Shown here: positions 49,922 through 59,854 of the stretch, in pieces | Layout of the letters: each line of letters starts with the position of its first letter | Position numbering within the stretch: position 1 is the stretch's first letter | From: an uncultured Nitrospirota bacterium | Lineage (GTDB): Bacteria > Nitrospirota > Nitrospiria > Nitrospirales > UBA8639 | Length of the DNA stretch: 64,000 nucleotides | Assembly (NCBI GenBank): GCA_937139405.1 | Contig: CAKZPV010000025.1 | Span: 62,001-126,000, forward strand | Direction: 5' to 3' | The notes under the pieces: model-generated | What the model saw: only the letters and a program-made list of their open reading frames with translations | What the model was told of the DNA's origin: nothing | The model's database searches: none | Made by a program: the position numbers and the translations under genes

Positions 49922-52900
49922 ATGCTGAATCGAATCTTCGAGTTTGCGTTAGGAAATCGGTTTCTCATTCTGGTCTTTGTCGGGCTGATCATTGCGTCAG
50001 GGGTGTATTCGATGACCATCCTGCCTGTCGACGCGGTTCCGGATGTCACACCCAATCAAGTCCAGATCCTGACCAATGCTCCGGGCTTGGGGCCGGTTGA
50101 AGTCGAAAATTTTATTACGTTTCCGGTTGAAACAGCCATGTCCGGCTTGCCGGGGATTGAGCTGATTCGCTCGGTTTCGCGCTTCGGCCTGTCAGCCATC
50201 ACGATTTATTTCGATGAAGGCATGGACATCTACTTCTGCCGGCGACTGATTATGGAACGCCTGCCCCAGGCACGTGAAGCCATTCCTCCTGGGTTGGGGA
50301 CCCCGGAGATGGGTCCCATTTCTTCCGGCTTAGGAGAAATCTACCAGTTTGAGGTCAAGGGAGAGGGCTACTCGCTCATGGAATTGCGCACGATCCTCGA
50401 CTGGGATATTGCTTTCCAACTTCGGTCTGTCCCTGGCGTGATCGAGGTGAATACCTATGGTGGTGAATTGCAGACGTATGAAGTCCAACTCGACGCCTCG
50501 AAGCTGGTTTCTTACGATCTGGCGATCGGACAAATTTTTGAGGCCCTCGAGCAAAATAATGCGAATGCCGGAGGGGGCTATATTGAACATGCTCAAGAAC
50601 AGTATTTAATCCGCGGAGAAGGGCTCGTTCAAACCCTTCAGGATATTGAAAATATCGTCGTCGCCACTCGGAATGATGGCACCCCAATTTATATCCGGAA
50701 TCTCGGCAAGGCACAATTCGCGCCGATGGTTCGTCAAGGCGCGGTCACGCGAGATGGAAGAGGTGAAGTCGTGACCGGCATCGTGATGCTGCTGATCGGT
50801 GAAAATGGCAGGGTCGTCGTCAATCGGGTGAAAGACAAGCTCGAACAGATCCAGAAATCACTGCCCGAAGGGGTGACGATTGATGCATATTACGACCGCG
50901 TGGATTTGGTAAAAAAAACCATTAAAACCGTGGCCACGAATCTGACCGAGGGGGCCATCCTCGTCATTGCGGTTCTGCTGCTGCTCCTGGGAAATATCCG
51001 TGGTGGCCTCATCGTGGCCGTCGCGATCCCGCTATCCATGTTGGTGGCGTTCACGGGCATGGTGTCTGCCAAGATCTCCGGGAACCTGATGAGTTTGGGA
51101 GCGATTGACTTCGGTCTGATTGTTGATGGGTCGGTCGTCATGATTGAAAACATCGTGCGGCATATTGCCGAACGACGAGAAAAGACTCAACAATCCGGCC
51201 GCATGACCGCCGAGGAGATTCACGGAGTCATCCGGGAGTCGGGTCGAGAAGTGCTTCGTCCCATCTTCTTTGCCGTGGGAATCATTATTATCGTGTACCT
51301 GCCCATTCTCACACTCGAGGGTATTGAAGGTAAAATGTTTACGCCCATGGCCGTCACCGTCATTTTTGCTCTGGTGGCCTCCTTGGTATTGGCCTTCACG
51401 CTGACTCCCGTTCTCGCCAGTCTCTTTCTTCGGAAGGGTGTGAAAGAAGAAGAGACCTGGATTATCCGGCACATCAAACAGATCTATCGCCCCCTGTTGA
51501 CTCGGACCATGCACCACCCTGCCATTACCGGTGGGGTGGCCGCCGCACTGTTTGCCACAAGCCTGGGAGTGGCCTCTTTCATGGGGGCGGAGTTTATTCC
51601 CAAACTTGATGAAGGCTCGATCGCCCTTCAAGCCTGGCGTTTACCCAGCGTCTCACTGGAAGAATCCGTGAGGAATACGACCCGTATTGAACAGATTCTG
51701 AAAGTATTTCCGGAAGTGACTTCGGTGATTTCCAGGACAGGCCGTCCTGAAATCGCCACTGATCCCATGGGTGTGGAGATCAGTGATATCTATGTTTTAT
51801 TAAAACCCGATCATGAATGGACGACGGCGGGAACCAAGGAGGGACTCATCCAAGCCTACGACGCGGCTTTGAAAAAGGCGGTGCCGGGAACCAAATTCAG
51901 TTATTCACAACCCATCGAGCTTCGGGTTCAGGAACTGATCGCGGGCGTGCGATCCGAAATCGCCATTTCTATTTTTGGTGAGGACATGGATCAGCTCAAG
52001 ACTATTGGCGACCAGGTCGTGCAAGTGGTCTCAAAGGTACCGGGTGCCGCTGATACAAAGGCGGAGCAAGTCGCGGGTCTTCCTTATCTTCGGGTGATCA
52101 TCGATCGAGAAGCCATTGCGCGCTATGGGATCAACACGTCACAAGTTCTCGACACGGTCAGAGCCATAGGCGGTCGCACCGTCGGTCAAGTCGTGAAAGG
52201 AAATCGGCGGTTTTTCAATCAAGTTCGCTTTAGCCCAGAGGATCGGAAAAACTTCGACCAGATTCGAAATATTCGAGTCGCCGATCCACGAGGCCGGCTG
52301 ATTCCTATCACACAACTGGCTGACATTAAAATTGAGACGGGTCTGGCACAAATCAGTCGGGAGAATATTCACCGTCGGCTGTCGGTGGAGACCAACGTGC
52401 GAGGTCGCGACCTGGCCACTTTTGTCGCCGACGCCCAACAGGCCGTCGAGCAACAGGTGAAACTGCCTGAAGGGTATTGGATCGAATGGGGGGGGCAATT
52501 CGAGCAACTCCAGCGGGCCTCCATGCGGCTGGCGATCGTCGTGCCCTTGGCGCTGTTTTTAATCTTTGTGATGCTCTACACCATGTTCAATTCCGTCAGG
52601 CCCGCGGTCTTAATCTACTTGAATATTCCCTTAGCGGCCACAGGTGGCATCTTGGCACTGGCACTTCGTGGAATGCCCTTTTCCATCTCCGCGGGAATCG
52701 GCTTTATCGCGCTGTTCGGCGTGGCTGTCTTGAACGGGGTGGTGCTGATGTCCTATGTGCTAGATCTCCGGAAGAAAGGCCTTTCGGCTGAAGATGCGGC
52801 TTACCAAGGAGCCTTGATCCGAGTGCGCCCGGTCCTCATGACGGCCCTTGTCGCGAGTCTGGGATTTGTCCCGATGGCACTTTCCACGTCTGCCGGGGCT

Positions 52901-53056
52901 GAAGTGCAGCAGCCACTGGCCACAGTGGTCATCGGGGGGCTTGTCACCTCCACCGCCTTGACCCTTCTGGTGTTGCCCACACTGTATGTGTGGGAAGAAC
53001 GATGGCGCGAAGCGTGGAAAGGAAGGCGAACGGAACAATTGCCACGCTCTGATTAG
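49922..53056 (+). CDS. czcA: CzcA-type divalent-metal RND efflux pump
   Basis: 1044 aa; AIDFGLIVDGSVVMIENIVRHIAER, TPMAVTVIFALVASLVLAFTLTPVLASL. Confidence 0.96.
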   Translation: MLNRIFEFALGNRFLILVFVGLIIASGVYSMTILPVDAVPDVTPNQVQILTNAPGLGPVEVENFITFPVETAMSGLPGIELIRSVSRFGLSAITIYFDEGMDIYFCRRLIMERLPQAREAIPPGLGTPEMGPISSGLGEIYQFEVKGEGYSLMELRTILDWDIAFQLRSVPGVIEVNTYGGELQTYEVQLDASKLVSYDLAIGQIFEALEQNNANAGGGYIEHAQEQYLIRGEGLVQTLQDIENIVVATRNDGTPIYIRNLGKAQFAPMVRQGAVTRDGRGEVVTGIVMLLIGENGRVVVNRVKDKLEQIQKSLPEGVTIDAYYDRVDLVKKTIKTVATNLTEGAILVIAVLLLLLGNIRGGLIVAVAIPLSMLVAFTGMVSAKISGNLMSLGAIDFGLIVDGSVVMIENIVRHIAERREKTQQSGRMTAEEIHGVIRESGREVLRPIFFAVGIIIIVYLPILTLEGIEGKMFTPMAVTVIFALVASLVLAFTLTPVLASLFLRKGVKEEETWIIRHIKQIYRPLLTRTMHHPAITGGVAAALFATSLGVASFMGAEFIPKLDEGSIALQAWRLPSVSLEESVRNTTRIEQILKVFPEVTSVISRTGRPEIATDPMGVEISDIYVLLKPDHEWTTAGTKEGLIQAYDAALKKAVPGTKFSYSQPIELRVQELIAGVRSEIAISIFGEDMDQLKTIGDQVVQVVSKVPGAADTKAEQVAGLPYLRVIIDREAIARYGINTSQVLDTVRAIGGRTVGQVVKGNRRFFNQVRFSPEDRKNFDQIRNIRVADPRGRLIPITQLADIKIETGLAQISRENIHRRLSVETNVRGRDLATFVADAQQAVEQQVKLPEGYWIEWGGQFEQLQRASMRLAIVVPLALFLIFVMLYTMFNSVRPAVLIYLNIPLAATGGILALALRGMPFSISAGIGFIALFGVAVLNGVVLMSYVLDLRKKGLSAEDAAYQGALIRVRPVLMTALVASLGFVPMALSTSAGAEVQQPLATVVIGGLVTSTALTLLVLPTLYVWEERWREAWKGRRTEQLPRSD

Positions 53057-53125
53057 TCCTATTCAGTCAGGTTGAACCAGTAAGCCCCCTTGGGGCAAGC
53101 GTGGATTAAACCGAGATGGAAAACC

Positions 53126-53287
53126 ATGGACGATGGAATGCTGGGAATGGGATGGGGAAGTGGGCTTATATTAATGATCGCCTTCTGGATTCTAGGCATC
53201 TTGGGTATTGTCTTTTATGTCCTTGTAGAGATGAGTGGTGGGAGAAAAGTAAAGGGTAAGTTTCTCAAGAAACGGAGGCGGCATTAA
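53126..53287 (+). pseudogene. truncated SHOCT-type small membrane protein (paralogue of 59855..60241)
   Basis: MDDGMLGMGWGSGLILMIAFWILGILGIVFYVLVEMSGG then stop; SHOCT-like LKFLLERYTG continues in another frame at 53283 onward. Confidence 0.6.
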
Positions 53288-53453
53288 AATTTTTATTAGA
53301 ACGGTATACGGGTATGGCGGCCTCTTCATTTGTCTGCCCCATAGAAGAAACGATCCAAACTATCGAACTGTTAAGAGGAAGGGCTTTATCCTTTTATTTT
53401 ATTGAAATGATTTGGCCACTGATTTTTTAATCAAAGGATGGAGGGGAAACTCA

Positions 53454-53888
53454 ATGGAAATAAGAAGTATACAGTATATTTATTTGGCTAGCCTGTTGAT
53501 TTGGCTTTCTTTGGCAATGGGCTGCGCAGGGCATGGCCACCAGCATCTAGACGAGCCATTACCTCCACCAGTGTATGCTGCCCCTGAAACGGCTCAAGCC
53601 ATGAAAGAAGGGAACCGCTATTTCAAAGAAGGCTGGTGGACGGGGGCTGAAAAACAATACCGAATCGCCATCCAGGCCTTTCCATCAATGGCTGAAGCCC
53701 AGTATAACCTTGGGTTAACCTTGAATAAGCAGGGTGGTCGTTATCAAGAATCACGCGTTTATTTTAAAAACGCATTAAAACTGGAACCCCGCAATCCCGT
53801 GTATCGAAATGCCCCGCCCTTTCGTCGCTATGAAAATGCCACAACCAAACCCGAACCAGAGCCGGACTCTGACGGACACGGCCACTGA
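53454..53888 (+). CDS. TPR lipoprotein with His-rich C-terminus
   Basis: Lipobox MGCAG; AQYNLGLTLNKQGGRYQESRVYFKNALKLEPRNPVYRNAPPFRRYEN...PDSDGHGH. Confidence 0.82.
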   Translation: MEIRSIQYIYLASLLIWLSLAMGCAGHGHQHLDEPLPPPVYAAPETAQAMKEGNRYFKEGWWTGAEKQYRIAIQAFPSMAEAQYNLGLTLNKQGGRYQESRVYFKNALKLEPRNPVYRNAPPFRRYENATTKPEPEPDSDGHGH

Positions 53889-54014
53889 CCTATATGGTTG
53901 TCTTTAATTTTTATCTTGTCATTTAATTTTGGTACGGGCACAGACTCGAATTGTTTACGCGTAAGTTTAAATTGAATTCCGTAGCCAATTCAGCACACGG
54001 ATCGAAAAAGAAAG

Positions 54015-54392
54015 ATGACAAGCAAACACATAAAGATTTTACTCGTAGAAGACGATGAATCGAATCGACTGTGCCTCCGTGACTATCTCGAACAGGAAGG
54101 ATTTATCTGCCATGAGGCAGAAAACGGCGCTGAGGGGTTGGTTAAGCTGCAATCGGAAGCCTTTGACGTCGTGATCACCGATCTCAACATGCCCATCATG
54201 GATGGCTTTCAACTCCTTGATGCTCTAGCAAATAGTCCTTCCCTCAAGCGAATTCCCGTCCTGATCGTTACAGGGAAATCCTTCCCTGATGAAGTGAAAC
54301 AGAAGGCGCTCCATCCCTGTCTCATAGACATCTTACCCAAGCCTTATGACTTCCCAAAAATCTCTCGATCGCTCGCAGCCCTCTTCTCGTAA
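54015..54392 (+). CDS. single-domain response regulator receiver protein
   Basis: KILLVEDDESNRLCLRDYLE...DVVITDLNMPIMDGFQLLDAL...VLIVTGKS...LPKPYDF. Confidence 0.9.
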   Translation: MTSKHIKILLVEDDESNRLCLRDYLEQEGFICHEAENGAEGLVKLQSEAFDVVITDLNMPIMDGFQLLDALANSPSLKRIPVLIVTGKSFPDEVKQKALHPCLIDILPKPYDFPKISRSLAALFS

Positions 54393-54931
54393 GCAACGTC
54401 TAACAACACTTTGACGCGCTGGTAGTGATGATTTTATTCGTGCATTCTGGCAGATTTATTTCATGGGACAAATCTTGGTGGGACGGATAGCCGTGCTCTT
54501 TGCCTTACTAAGGGTACGACGCGTTTTCCTGTGAAAATGTACGCTAAGCGACCTGGATAAGGCTCTTATCGATGACGCATTCACTGTAGAGTAGGACATT
54601 TTCCCATTCAATGGGGCTCACCTACTCAAGTAAAGCGAGATCTGTGCCAACTTGCTCAGCAATCTCCTCAGCCACAACCCGACTGATTTCTGTTGCTTGC
54701 CAGTAAATGATGCAGGCCAAAATCACCAGAATGGCCAGGATGCTGAAGATCCAATGAAGACGAGGCCACTAGACCGAATGGGCAGCGTACTCACCTAGAC
54801 CGATTGAGGCCCGGCGGGACACAAGAAAACTGCCCACGACCAAAATAGGGCGATTCGTGGATCACCCGTTCGGGCTTTTCAATAGTCGCCCTCAGTTCAA
54901 GAAGATGTGGGTTAGGTCCTCATCGAATCCA

Positions 54932-55636
54932 TCAGTCTATTTCCCCGAGTCCCTTGCCATCGTGAGAAGCTCTGTCAAGAAGCAGTTCCTCGCGGAGACT
55001 GGCAACACCGGCCCGGCCGATGAAAACTTCCAATAAGGCGAGCGCACCACGAAGTCCAATGGCTGGCCCTATATCTGAGAGAATGCGTTCATCAACGATG
55101 AACGGCTCTGGGCACACCAGAGCTCCATAATCCGCTAGCCGTTCCGCGTTCTTGGCGCACAGGGAACAACTACCATTAGGGGACACGAAGGTTGTCGCTC
55201 GCCGACCTTTGAGCAATCCGGCTTCCCCAACGGCAAAAATGCCGGTACAGCTACTGGCAATCACACCACCCTGGGCATGCGTGCGGCGGATGATTGACAA
55301 AACCGGCTCTTGGTAAAGTTCTTCATAGCCTTCATCTGGCCATCCCCCGGGAATGATGACCGCATCCCATTCCTGCTGCGCGGCTGCCTCCAGGTCCAGA
55401 TCCCGCAAGACACGAAGACCATGCCGGGAACGAATGATCTCGTGAAACCCGCTGATCACAACTTGAATCTGAGGCAGATTAGGTAAGAGGAGCGTCCAGC
55501 CTGCGAGACTGGTATAGGGCGTCAATTCCACGTCCTCGAAGCCTTGCCCTACGAGCGCGAGGAACCGGTACTTGAGTGGGTCCTGGATCCCCTTCGGCAT
55601 AACAGAAAGCTTGCTTATGTCGGACAGCCCGAACAT
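54932..55636 (-). CDS. DJ-1/PfpI-family protein
   Basis: LVGQGFEDVELTPYTSLAGW...WDAVIIPGGWPDEGYEELYQEPVLSIIRRTHAQGGVIASSCTGIFAVGEAGLLKGRRATT. Confidence 0.9.
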   Translation of the reverse strand: MFGLSDISKLSVMPKGIQDPLKYRFLALVGQGFEDVELTPYTSLAGWTLLLPNLPQIQVVISGFHEIIRSRHGLRVLRDLDLEAAAQQEWDAVIIPGGWPDEGYEELYQEPVLSIIRRTHAQGGVIASSCTGIFAVGEAGLLKGRRATTFVSPNGSCSLCAKNAERLADYGALVCPEPFIVDERILSDIGPAIGLRGALALLEVFIGRAGVASLREELLLDRASHDGKGLGEID

Positions 55637-56829
55637 GGTGCCGCGTCTTTTCCCTGTGTCGGAATGGAGTCATCAGCCCGCTCTGGTGCGGCATCCTGAA
55701 CGAATGGTTCTCCTGTGAGAAATGCATGTTCAGCCCGAGCGAGTTCACGCCCCAGGTATGCCGCATGATCTAACCGCGAGATCCACTTGCTTTCAATGGC
55801 AGGCGTATAGACCTCAGGGGCCGTATGTCCTTGGATAACCCCATCTAGCAAACCCGTATTCTGGTAATGTTCAAGGAGCAAACATCCTCTGTGATGATCG
55901 ACATACACCACAAGGTACCCAGCCGGGTCAGGGATCATCCTTCTAGGTATATAGCCAGCGACTGGGGAAACGACCTCTGCGGAGACAAATGGCTCACTAG
56001 GACCGGGATTCCGATCAGAACACTCCTGCACCGTGGATTGAATGGTCGCTATATCACTCGTGCCGATCAAATCGATCACGTCAACTGTGCGGCGAAAGTG
56101 TTCCACAGCAGCCCGATCCACGTTTCGGATCACCGGGCGCTTGCCGTGTGCCTCTTGAATACGGGATCGTTCATCAAGGCCGTAACGAGCCAGTGCAACC
56201 AGGGACTGGCCTGGAAGGTGGCCGATGGCTTGCCGCGAGTCGGTGCCACAGACAACGAGAAACCGAATATACGGATTAGCCAGCACATTCCGGATTAGAC
56301 GTTCAATGCCAAGATTCTCTGTATGGAGGGTACCTACAACCGCAGCGGCTGGCCCAAGGTGCTGGGAGAGAGTACTCCTAAGGGCATCATCGGTAAGCGT
56401 ACACACGGCGACCGGCGCGTGATACCGGAGGACGGTATAGTTTCCCGGAAGTGGCGGCCACCCGGCGCGAACTTCGACCGCGTCCGTCGGGCAAATATCA
56501 AGGGATGTATCTCCGCTCACCTGTGCGACAGCGTTGACTGCGAGCGCCGGATAGCAGACTTGACACCCCAGACATTCGTATTGAAATGGAAGGAGTGATG
56601 CAGTTGCGGCCTTGAGGACCGAGGCCAATTCAGGTGAACGTTCGGTGGACGGAACCGCTCGCTCAATGGTTTGAAGGGATTGGTGGAGACAGCCGCAGGG
56701 CCAGCACTTTTTCGCCTTTGTCGCCTCATGGAGTTGTGCCGTGACTTCACCAAAAACCGTCTCTCGCGCATCAGGCTTCACGGGAATCCTCAACAAGACA
56801 GACTCCACGGTGGAGAAGTGCGGGCACAC
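55615..56829 (-). CDS. MtrA-like / DUF4346 protein with N-terminal Cys-rich region
   Basis: CWPCGCLH, YECLGCQVCYPALAVN; GNYTVLRYHAPVAVCTLTDDALR, LGIERLIRNVLANPYIRFLVVCGTDSR...GHLPGQSLVAL; C-term YLVVYVDHHRGCLLLEHY. Start may be internal. Confidence 0.78.
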   Translation of the reverse strand: MCPHFSTVESVLLRIPVKPDARETVFGEVTAQLHEATKAKKCWPCGCLHQSLQTIERAVPSTERSPELASVLKAATASLLPFQYECLGCQVCYPALAVNAVAQVSGDTSLDICPTDAVEVRAGWPPLPGNYTVLRYHAPVAVCTLTDDALRSTLSQHLGPAAAVVGTLHTENLGIERLIRNVLANPYIRFLVVCGTDSRQAIGHLPGQSLVALARYGLDERSRIQEAHGKRPVIRNVDRAAVEHFRRTVDVIDLIGTSDIATIQSTVQECSDRNPGPSEPFVSAEVVSPVAGYIPRRMIPDPAGYLVVYVDHHRGCLLLEHYQNTGLLDGVIQGHTAPEVYTPAIESKWISRLDHAAYLGRELARAEHAFLTGEPFVQDAAPERADDSIPTQGKDAAPCSGCPT

Positions 56830-57115
56830 AGGGGTCCACGATGCGGTAATAGATGTGGTTCCCCTCGCGCCGTGTCGACAGAATCTTGCGGTCTGCTAGG
56901 CGTTGCAGTTGGTTGGAAATCGCTTGAGGTGTCATTCCAAGCCGCTCCCCAAGATCGGTTACACAAAGTTCCCCAGCCTGCACCAGGGCATGCAGGAGAC
57001 GAAGCCGCGTGTCGCTAGCCAGGATCGTAAAGAGGTCTCTGAGCTCGGCGGCTTCTTGCAAACTGAGCAAAGGCCGTTGCCGAAGAGAGGGTTTTCGGAA
57101 AACCTGTTGAAGCAT
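56771..57115 (-). CDS. ArsR/SmtB-family metal-sensing repressor
   Basis: LFTILASDTRLRLLHALVQAGELCVTDLGERLGMTPQAISNQLQRLADRKILSTRREGNHIYYRI. Confidence 0.92.
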   Translation of the reverse strand: MLQQVFRKPSLRQRPLLSLQEAAELRDLFTILASDTRLRLLHALVQAGELCVTDLGERLGMTPQAISNQLQRLADRKILSTRREGNHIYYRIVDPCVPALLHRGVCLVEDSREA

Positions 57116-57140
57116 AACCTACCTCCTCTCAATATCAATA

Positions 57141-57160
57141 ATTACACAGTATAGTGTAAT
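57141..57160. promoter_or_regulatory. perfect inverted repeat, probable operator for the 56771..57115 repressor
   Basis: ATTACAC-AGTATA-GTGTAAT, 26 bp upstream of the repressor start. Confidence 0.65.
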
Positions 57161-57499
57161 AGAGGTCGGGGACAAAGGCAAGCGAAGCGGTATCCAGCCT
57201 AGGGTAGTAAGTCTGACAATCATGTTGTAATTTGGCTGGAATTGGTTGTCTTTTTACTTTGGTGATATTTGCCGTTTTATTAACGTCGTCCGAGCCGATC
57301 TTTGCAGAACGAGCTTCCTTTGTCTGGTCTTTTTTCGCAACAACGGTTATCGCGTAAATATCAATGAGGAGGGGTGAAAATTGCGATGTTGCAATAAAGC
57401 CTGTTTTTGCAACGCGTATGACGCTCAATTCCGGGCGCCTTCTTAAATAAGCTAGAGCAACCCCTTACCGTACATTTTCGCAAGAATACGCGTCGTACC

Positions 57500-57606
57500 C
57501 TGTCATCGGCGGCTTGGTCACGTCCACGGACTTGACCCTTCTTGTTATGTCTAAACTGTATGTGTGGGAAGAACGATGGCGGGAAACTTGGAAACGACGG
57601 GTCTAG
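57500..57606 (+). pseudogene. relic of czcA 3' end
   Basis: VIGGLVTSTDLTLLVMSKLYVWEERWRETWKRRV* aligns with CzcA C-term VIGGLVTSTALTLLVLPTLYVWEERWREAWKGRR at 52926..53030. Confidence 0.85.
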
Positions 57607-57766
57607 AGAAACCCTGAGAGTATTCGTTGAAGAACCTCGACCTTCCATGCGGGGCTTTCTGGCAGTGTTAGGAATCTATCAAAACAGTACCAAAAGAGAG
57701 GTACTTCCCGATTGATGTATGGGGAATTGGCATGTAAAATGATCTTTTAAAGGAACCTCCTATTCT

Positions 57767-58126
57767 ATGAATTCTAGTCGCGCCATTCTCGCCACCCTAC
57801 TTGCGGTTTTATTCTTCCTTACTAGCTTGAGTGCTTATGGTTGCCTGGTGCCTATAAACGGCGATAAGTCTTCTCTTCTGGGAATTGACTGCCTAAGGCC
57901 CAGCGAAGAAGTGCCGCAGCCATTTTGTGACACTTTTAAGATCGCTGTTGTTCACAAAACTTCCGAAGTAAGCCCAACCACCGCAAGTGATTTTTTGCCA
58001 ACTTGTGGTGACCCCTCTCTCATGTGGTGCCTCAAAGTTGTGAGTGCGTATCACCGTTCTACTGCTTTTGGCTCTTATGCTCCTTCCCCTGACATTCTTC
58101 TCCTGATCTCTGTGCTTCGCATTTGA
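57767..58126 (+). CDS. small secreted Cys-containing protein (leader family 2)
   Basis: YGCLVPINGDKSSLLGIDCLRPSEEVPQPFCDTFKI...ILLLISVLRI, paralogue of 46125..46484. Confidence 0.7.
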   Translation: MNSSRAILATLLAVLFFLTSLSAYGCLVPINGDKSSLLGIDCLRPSEEVPQPFCDTFKIAVVHKTSEVSPTTASDFLPTCGDPSLMWCLKVVSAYHRSTAFGSYAPSPDILLLISVLRI

Positions 58127-58380
58127 TACCCCTTCCCTTCGATTTGTTTATGCACTAATTCCCCAATCACAAATTCTTAGCGCCATTTCTCTTGATGGCG
58201 ATGAAAACAGACAGCCTTTTGGGGGTAACACCCAATAGTGGAAGTTTTTGAGCCAAGAATGAATGTGGCGTTTGCCGTAATTAGGAGAGATGGGCCCATC
58301 TAAAGGTCGTTTGTCGACCTCTAATAAAGTGAATTTCACTGGAAGTCGGCGCCAAGCCTTTTTAGAAGAGAGAACATGCA

Positions 58381-59604
58381 ATGAAAAAGCGATTTTGGCT
58401 GTTCCTACTCATCATCCCATTGTTTTATGGCGGAGCATGCCAAGAAAACCCTGTGGAAAATTCTTCCCAAACTTCAGAAGTCGCTGGGGAGGGGGGCACT
58501 CTGGAAAGTCCCTATCTTGAAGAACCTGGCCAGAATCAGATCTCACTTCCACTCGAGGCTTTAAAAGGACAGACCTTTCAAACTGCGCTTGTTAGAAGGC
58601 AAACGGTTCTACCGGAAGTTAAAGTGACAGCCAGCATTGAGCCAAACCAATACAAGCTTGCCAAGATCAGCCCTCGAATCGAAGGGAAAGCCATCCAAGT
58701 TATCGTTGAACTTGGAGACCTGGTTCAAGCGGGCCAAACTCTGGCGCTTCTCGATAGCCTTGAGCTGGGACAAAAAAAAGCGGAGTTTCTCCAAGTACGG
58801 GTGAATCTCAAACTTGCCCGGCGAAATTTTGAACGGGAGCAACGGCTTTTCATACAACGCATCTCCTCGGAGAAAGATTTTCTAGACGCCAAAGGCGAAT
58901 TTGAAAGGAACGTTGCTGCCTTCCGGGCCGCCCGCGAAGGTTTACGGATGATTGGGGTCCCCGAAGAGGTCATCAAGGAAATGCAGTGGGATGGCAAGAA
59001 TCATCCCCTCTCATATTTCCATCTTACCGCTCCGTTTGCGGGAACCATTGTAGACCGGAACATCACCATGGGAGAGGTGATTCGACCAACGGACGTCCCT
59101 TTCACCCTGGCCGATTTGACCACCGTCTGGGTGTCATTGGACATTTTTGAGAAGGATCTCGCTCATATTTCAGAAGGGTTGAAGATCCGGATCATGGTGG
59201 ATGCTTACCCCAACGAATGGATTGAAGGTACCCTGACCCACCTTATGAATGTGCTGGATCCGGACACCCGAACCGTTCATGCTCACGCGGAGATTGAAAA
59301 CCGTAGCGGTCGTCTCCGGCCCGGCATGTTTGCCACTGTTGGCATTAAGATCCCTTCATCGAACAAGCAACAAAGCCTGGTGGTTCCCCAAACAGGCATT
59401 CAGCAAATCCAGGAGAAGGCGATGGCTTTTGTAGAGATAGAGCCAGGGACCTACGCAGTTCGGAAGGTGATTCTCGGGACGCCGGTACCGCCTGACATCG
59501 AAGTCCTCCAAGGCTTACAAGAAGGGGAACGAGTCACCACGGAGGGATCGTTTTACCTCAAATCCATTTTGCTAGCGGAGACCATCGGGGCCGATTCGGA
59601 TTAG
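58381..59604 (+). CDS. czcB: CzcB-type periplasmic adaptor, second copy (no adjacent intact czcA or czcC)
   Basis: YKLAKISPRIEGKAIQVIVELGDLVQAGQTLALLDSLELGQKKAEFLQ; strongly similar to 48611..49876. Confidence 0.93.
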   Translation: MKKRFWLFLLIIPLFYGGACQENPVENSSQTSEVAGEGGTLESPYLEEPGQNQISLPLEALKGQTFQTALVRRQTVLPEVKVTASIEPNQYKLAKISPRIEGKAIQVIVELGDLVQAGQTLALLDSLELGQKKAEFLQVRVNLKLARRNFEREQRLFIQRISSEKDFLDAKGEFERNVAAFRAAREGLRMIGVPEEVIKEMQWDGKNHPLSYFHLTAPFAGTIVDRNITMGEVIRPTDVPFTLADLTTVWVSLDIFEKDLAHISEGLKIRIMVDAYPNEWIEGTLTHLMNVLDPDTRTVHAHAEIENRSGRLRPGMFATVGIKIPSSNKQQSLVVPQTGIQQIQEKAMAFVEIEPGTYAVRKVILGTPVPPDIEVLQGLQEGERVTTEGSFYLKSILLAETIGADSD

Positions 59605-59854
59605 GTTGCTTCCACATGGGATCTTAGCCGAACCGAAAAGTTCCTCGGTGCGCTTAACGCCCCTATAGGGGAAAAATTGCGGAGTAACTGGGTATCACAA
59701 ACACTCGGGTATTTCCTCAGGGGAAACGGAGAGGCCGATCTGGCAGAACAAATGAAAATATAGGCTTGTTAAAAGTGAACCCTGTGCAATGGCTGCTCTT
59801 AGAGTTTTTCATACATGATAAGGCAAGAAACATTAAATTATAGGGGGGGATGTC

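Noticed and set aside
55867-56598. Plus-strand ORFs within 55867..56598
   Set aside because: Antisense to the MtrA-like gene; high GC shadow ORFs.
57135-57648. Minus-strand ORFs 57135..57428 and 57361..57648
   Set aside because: The second is antisense to the czcA relic (FPPSFFPHIQ is the reverse of the CzcA tail); the first has no support.
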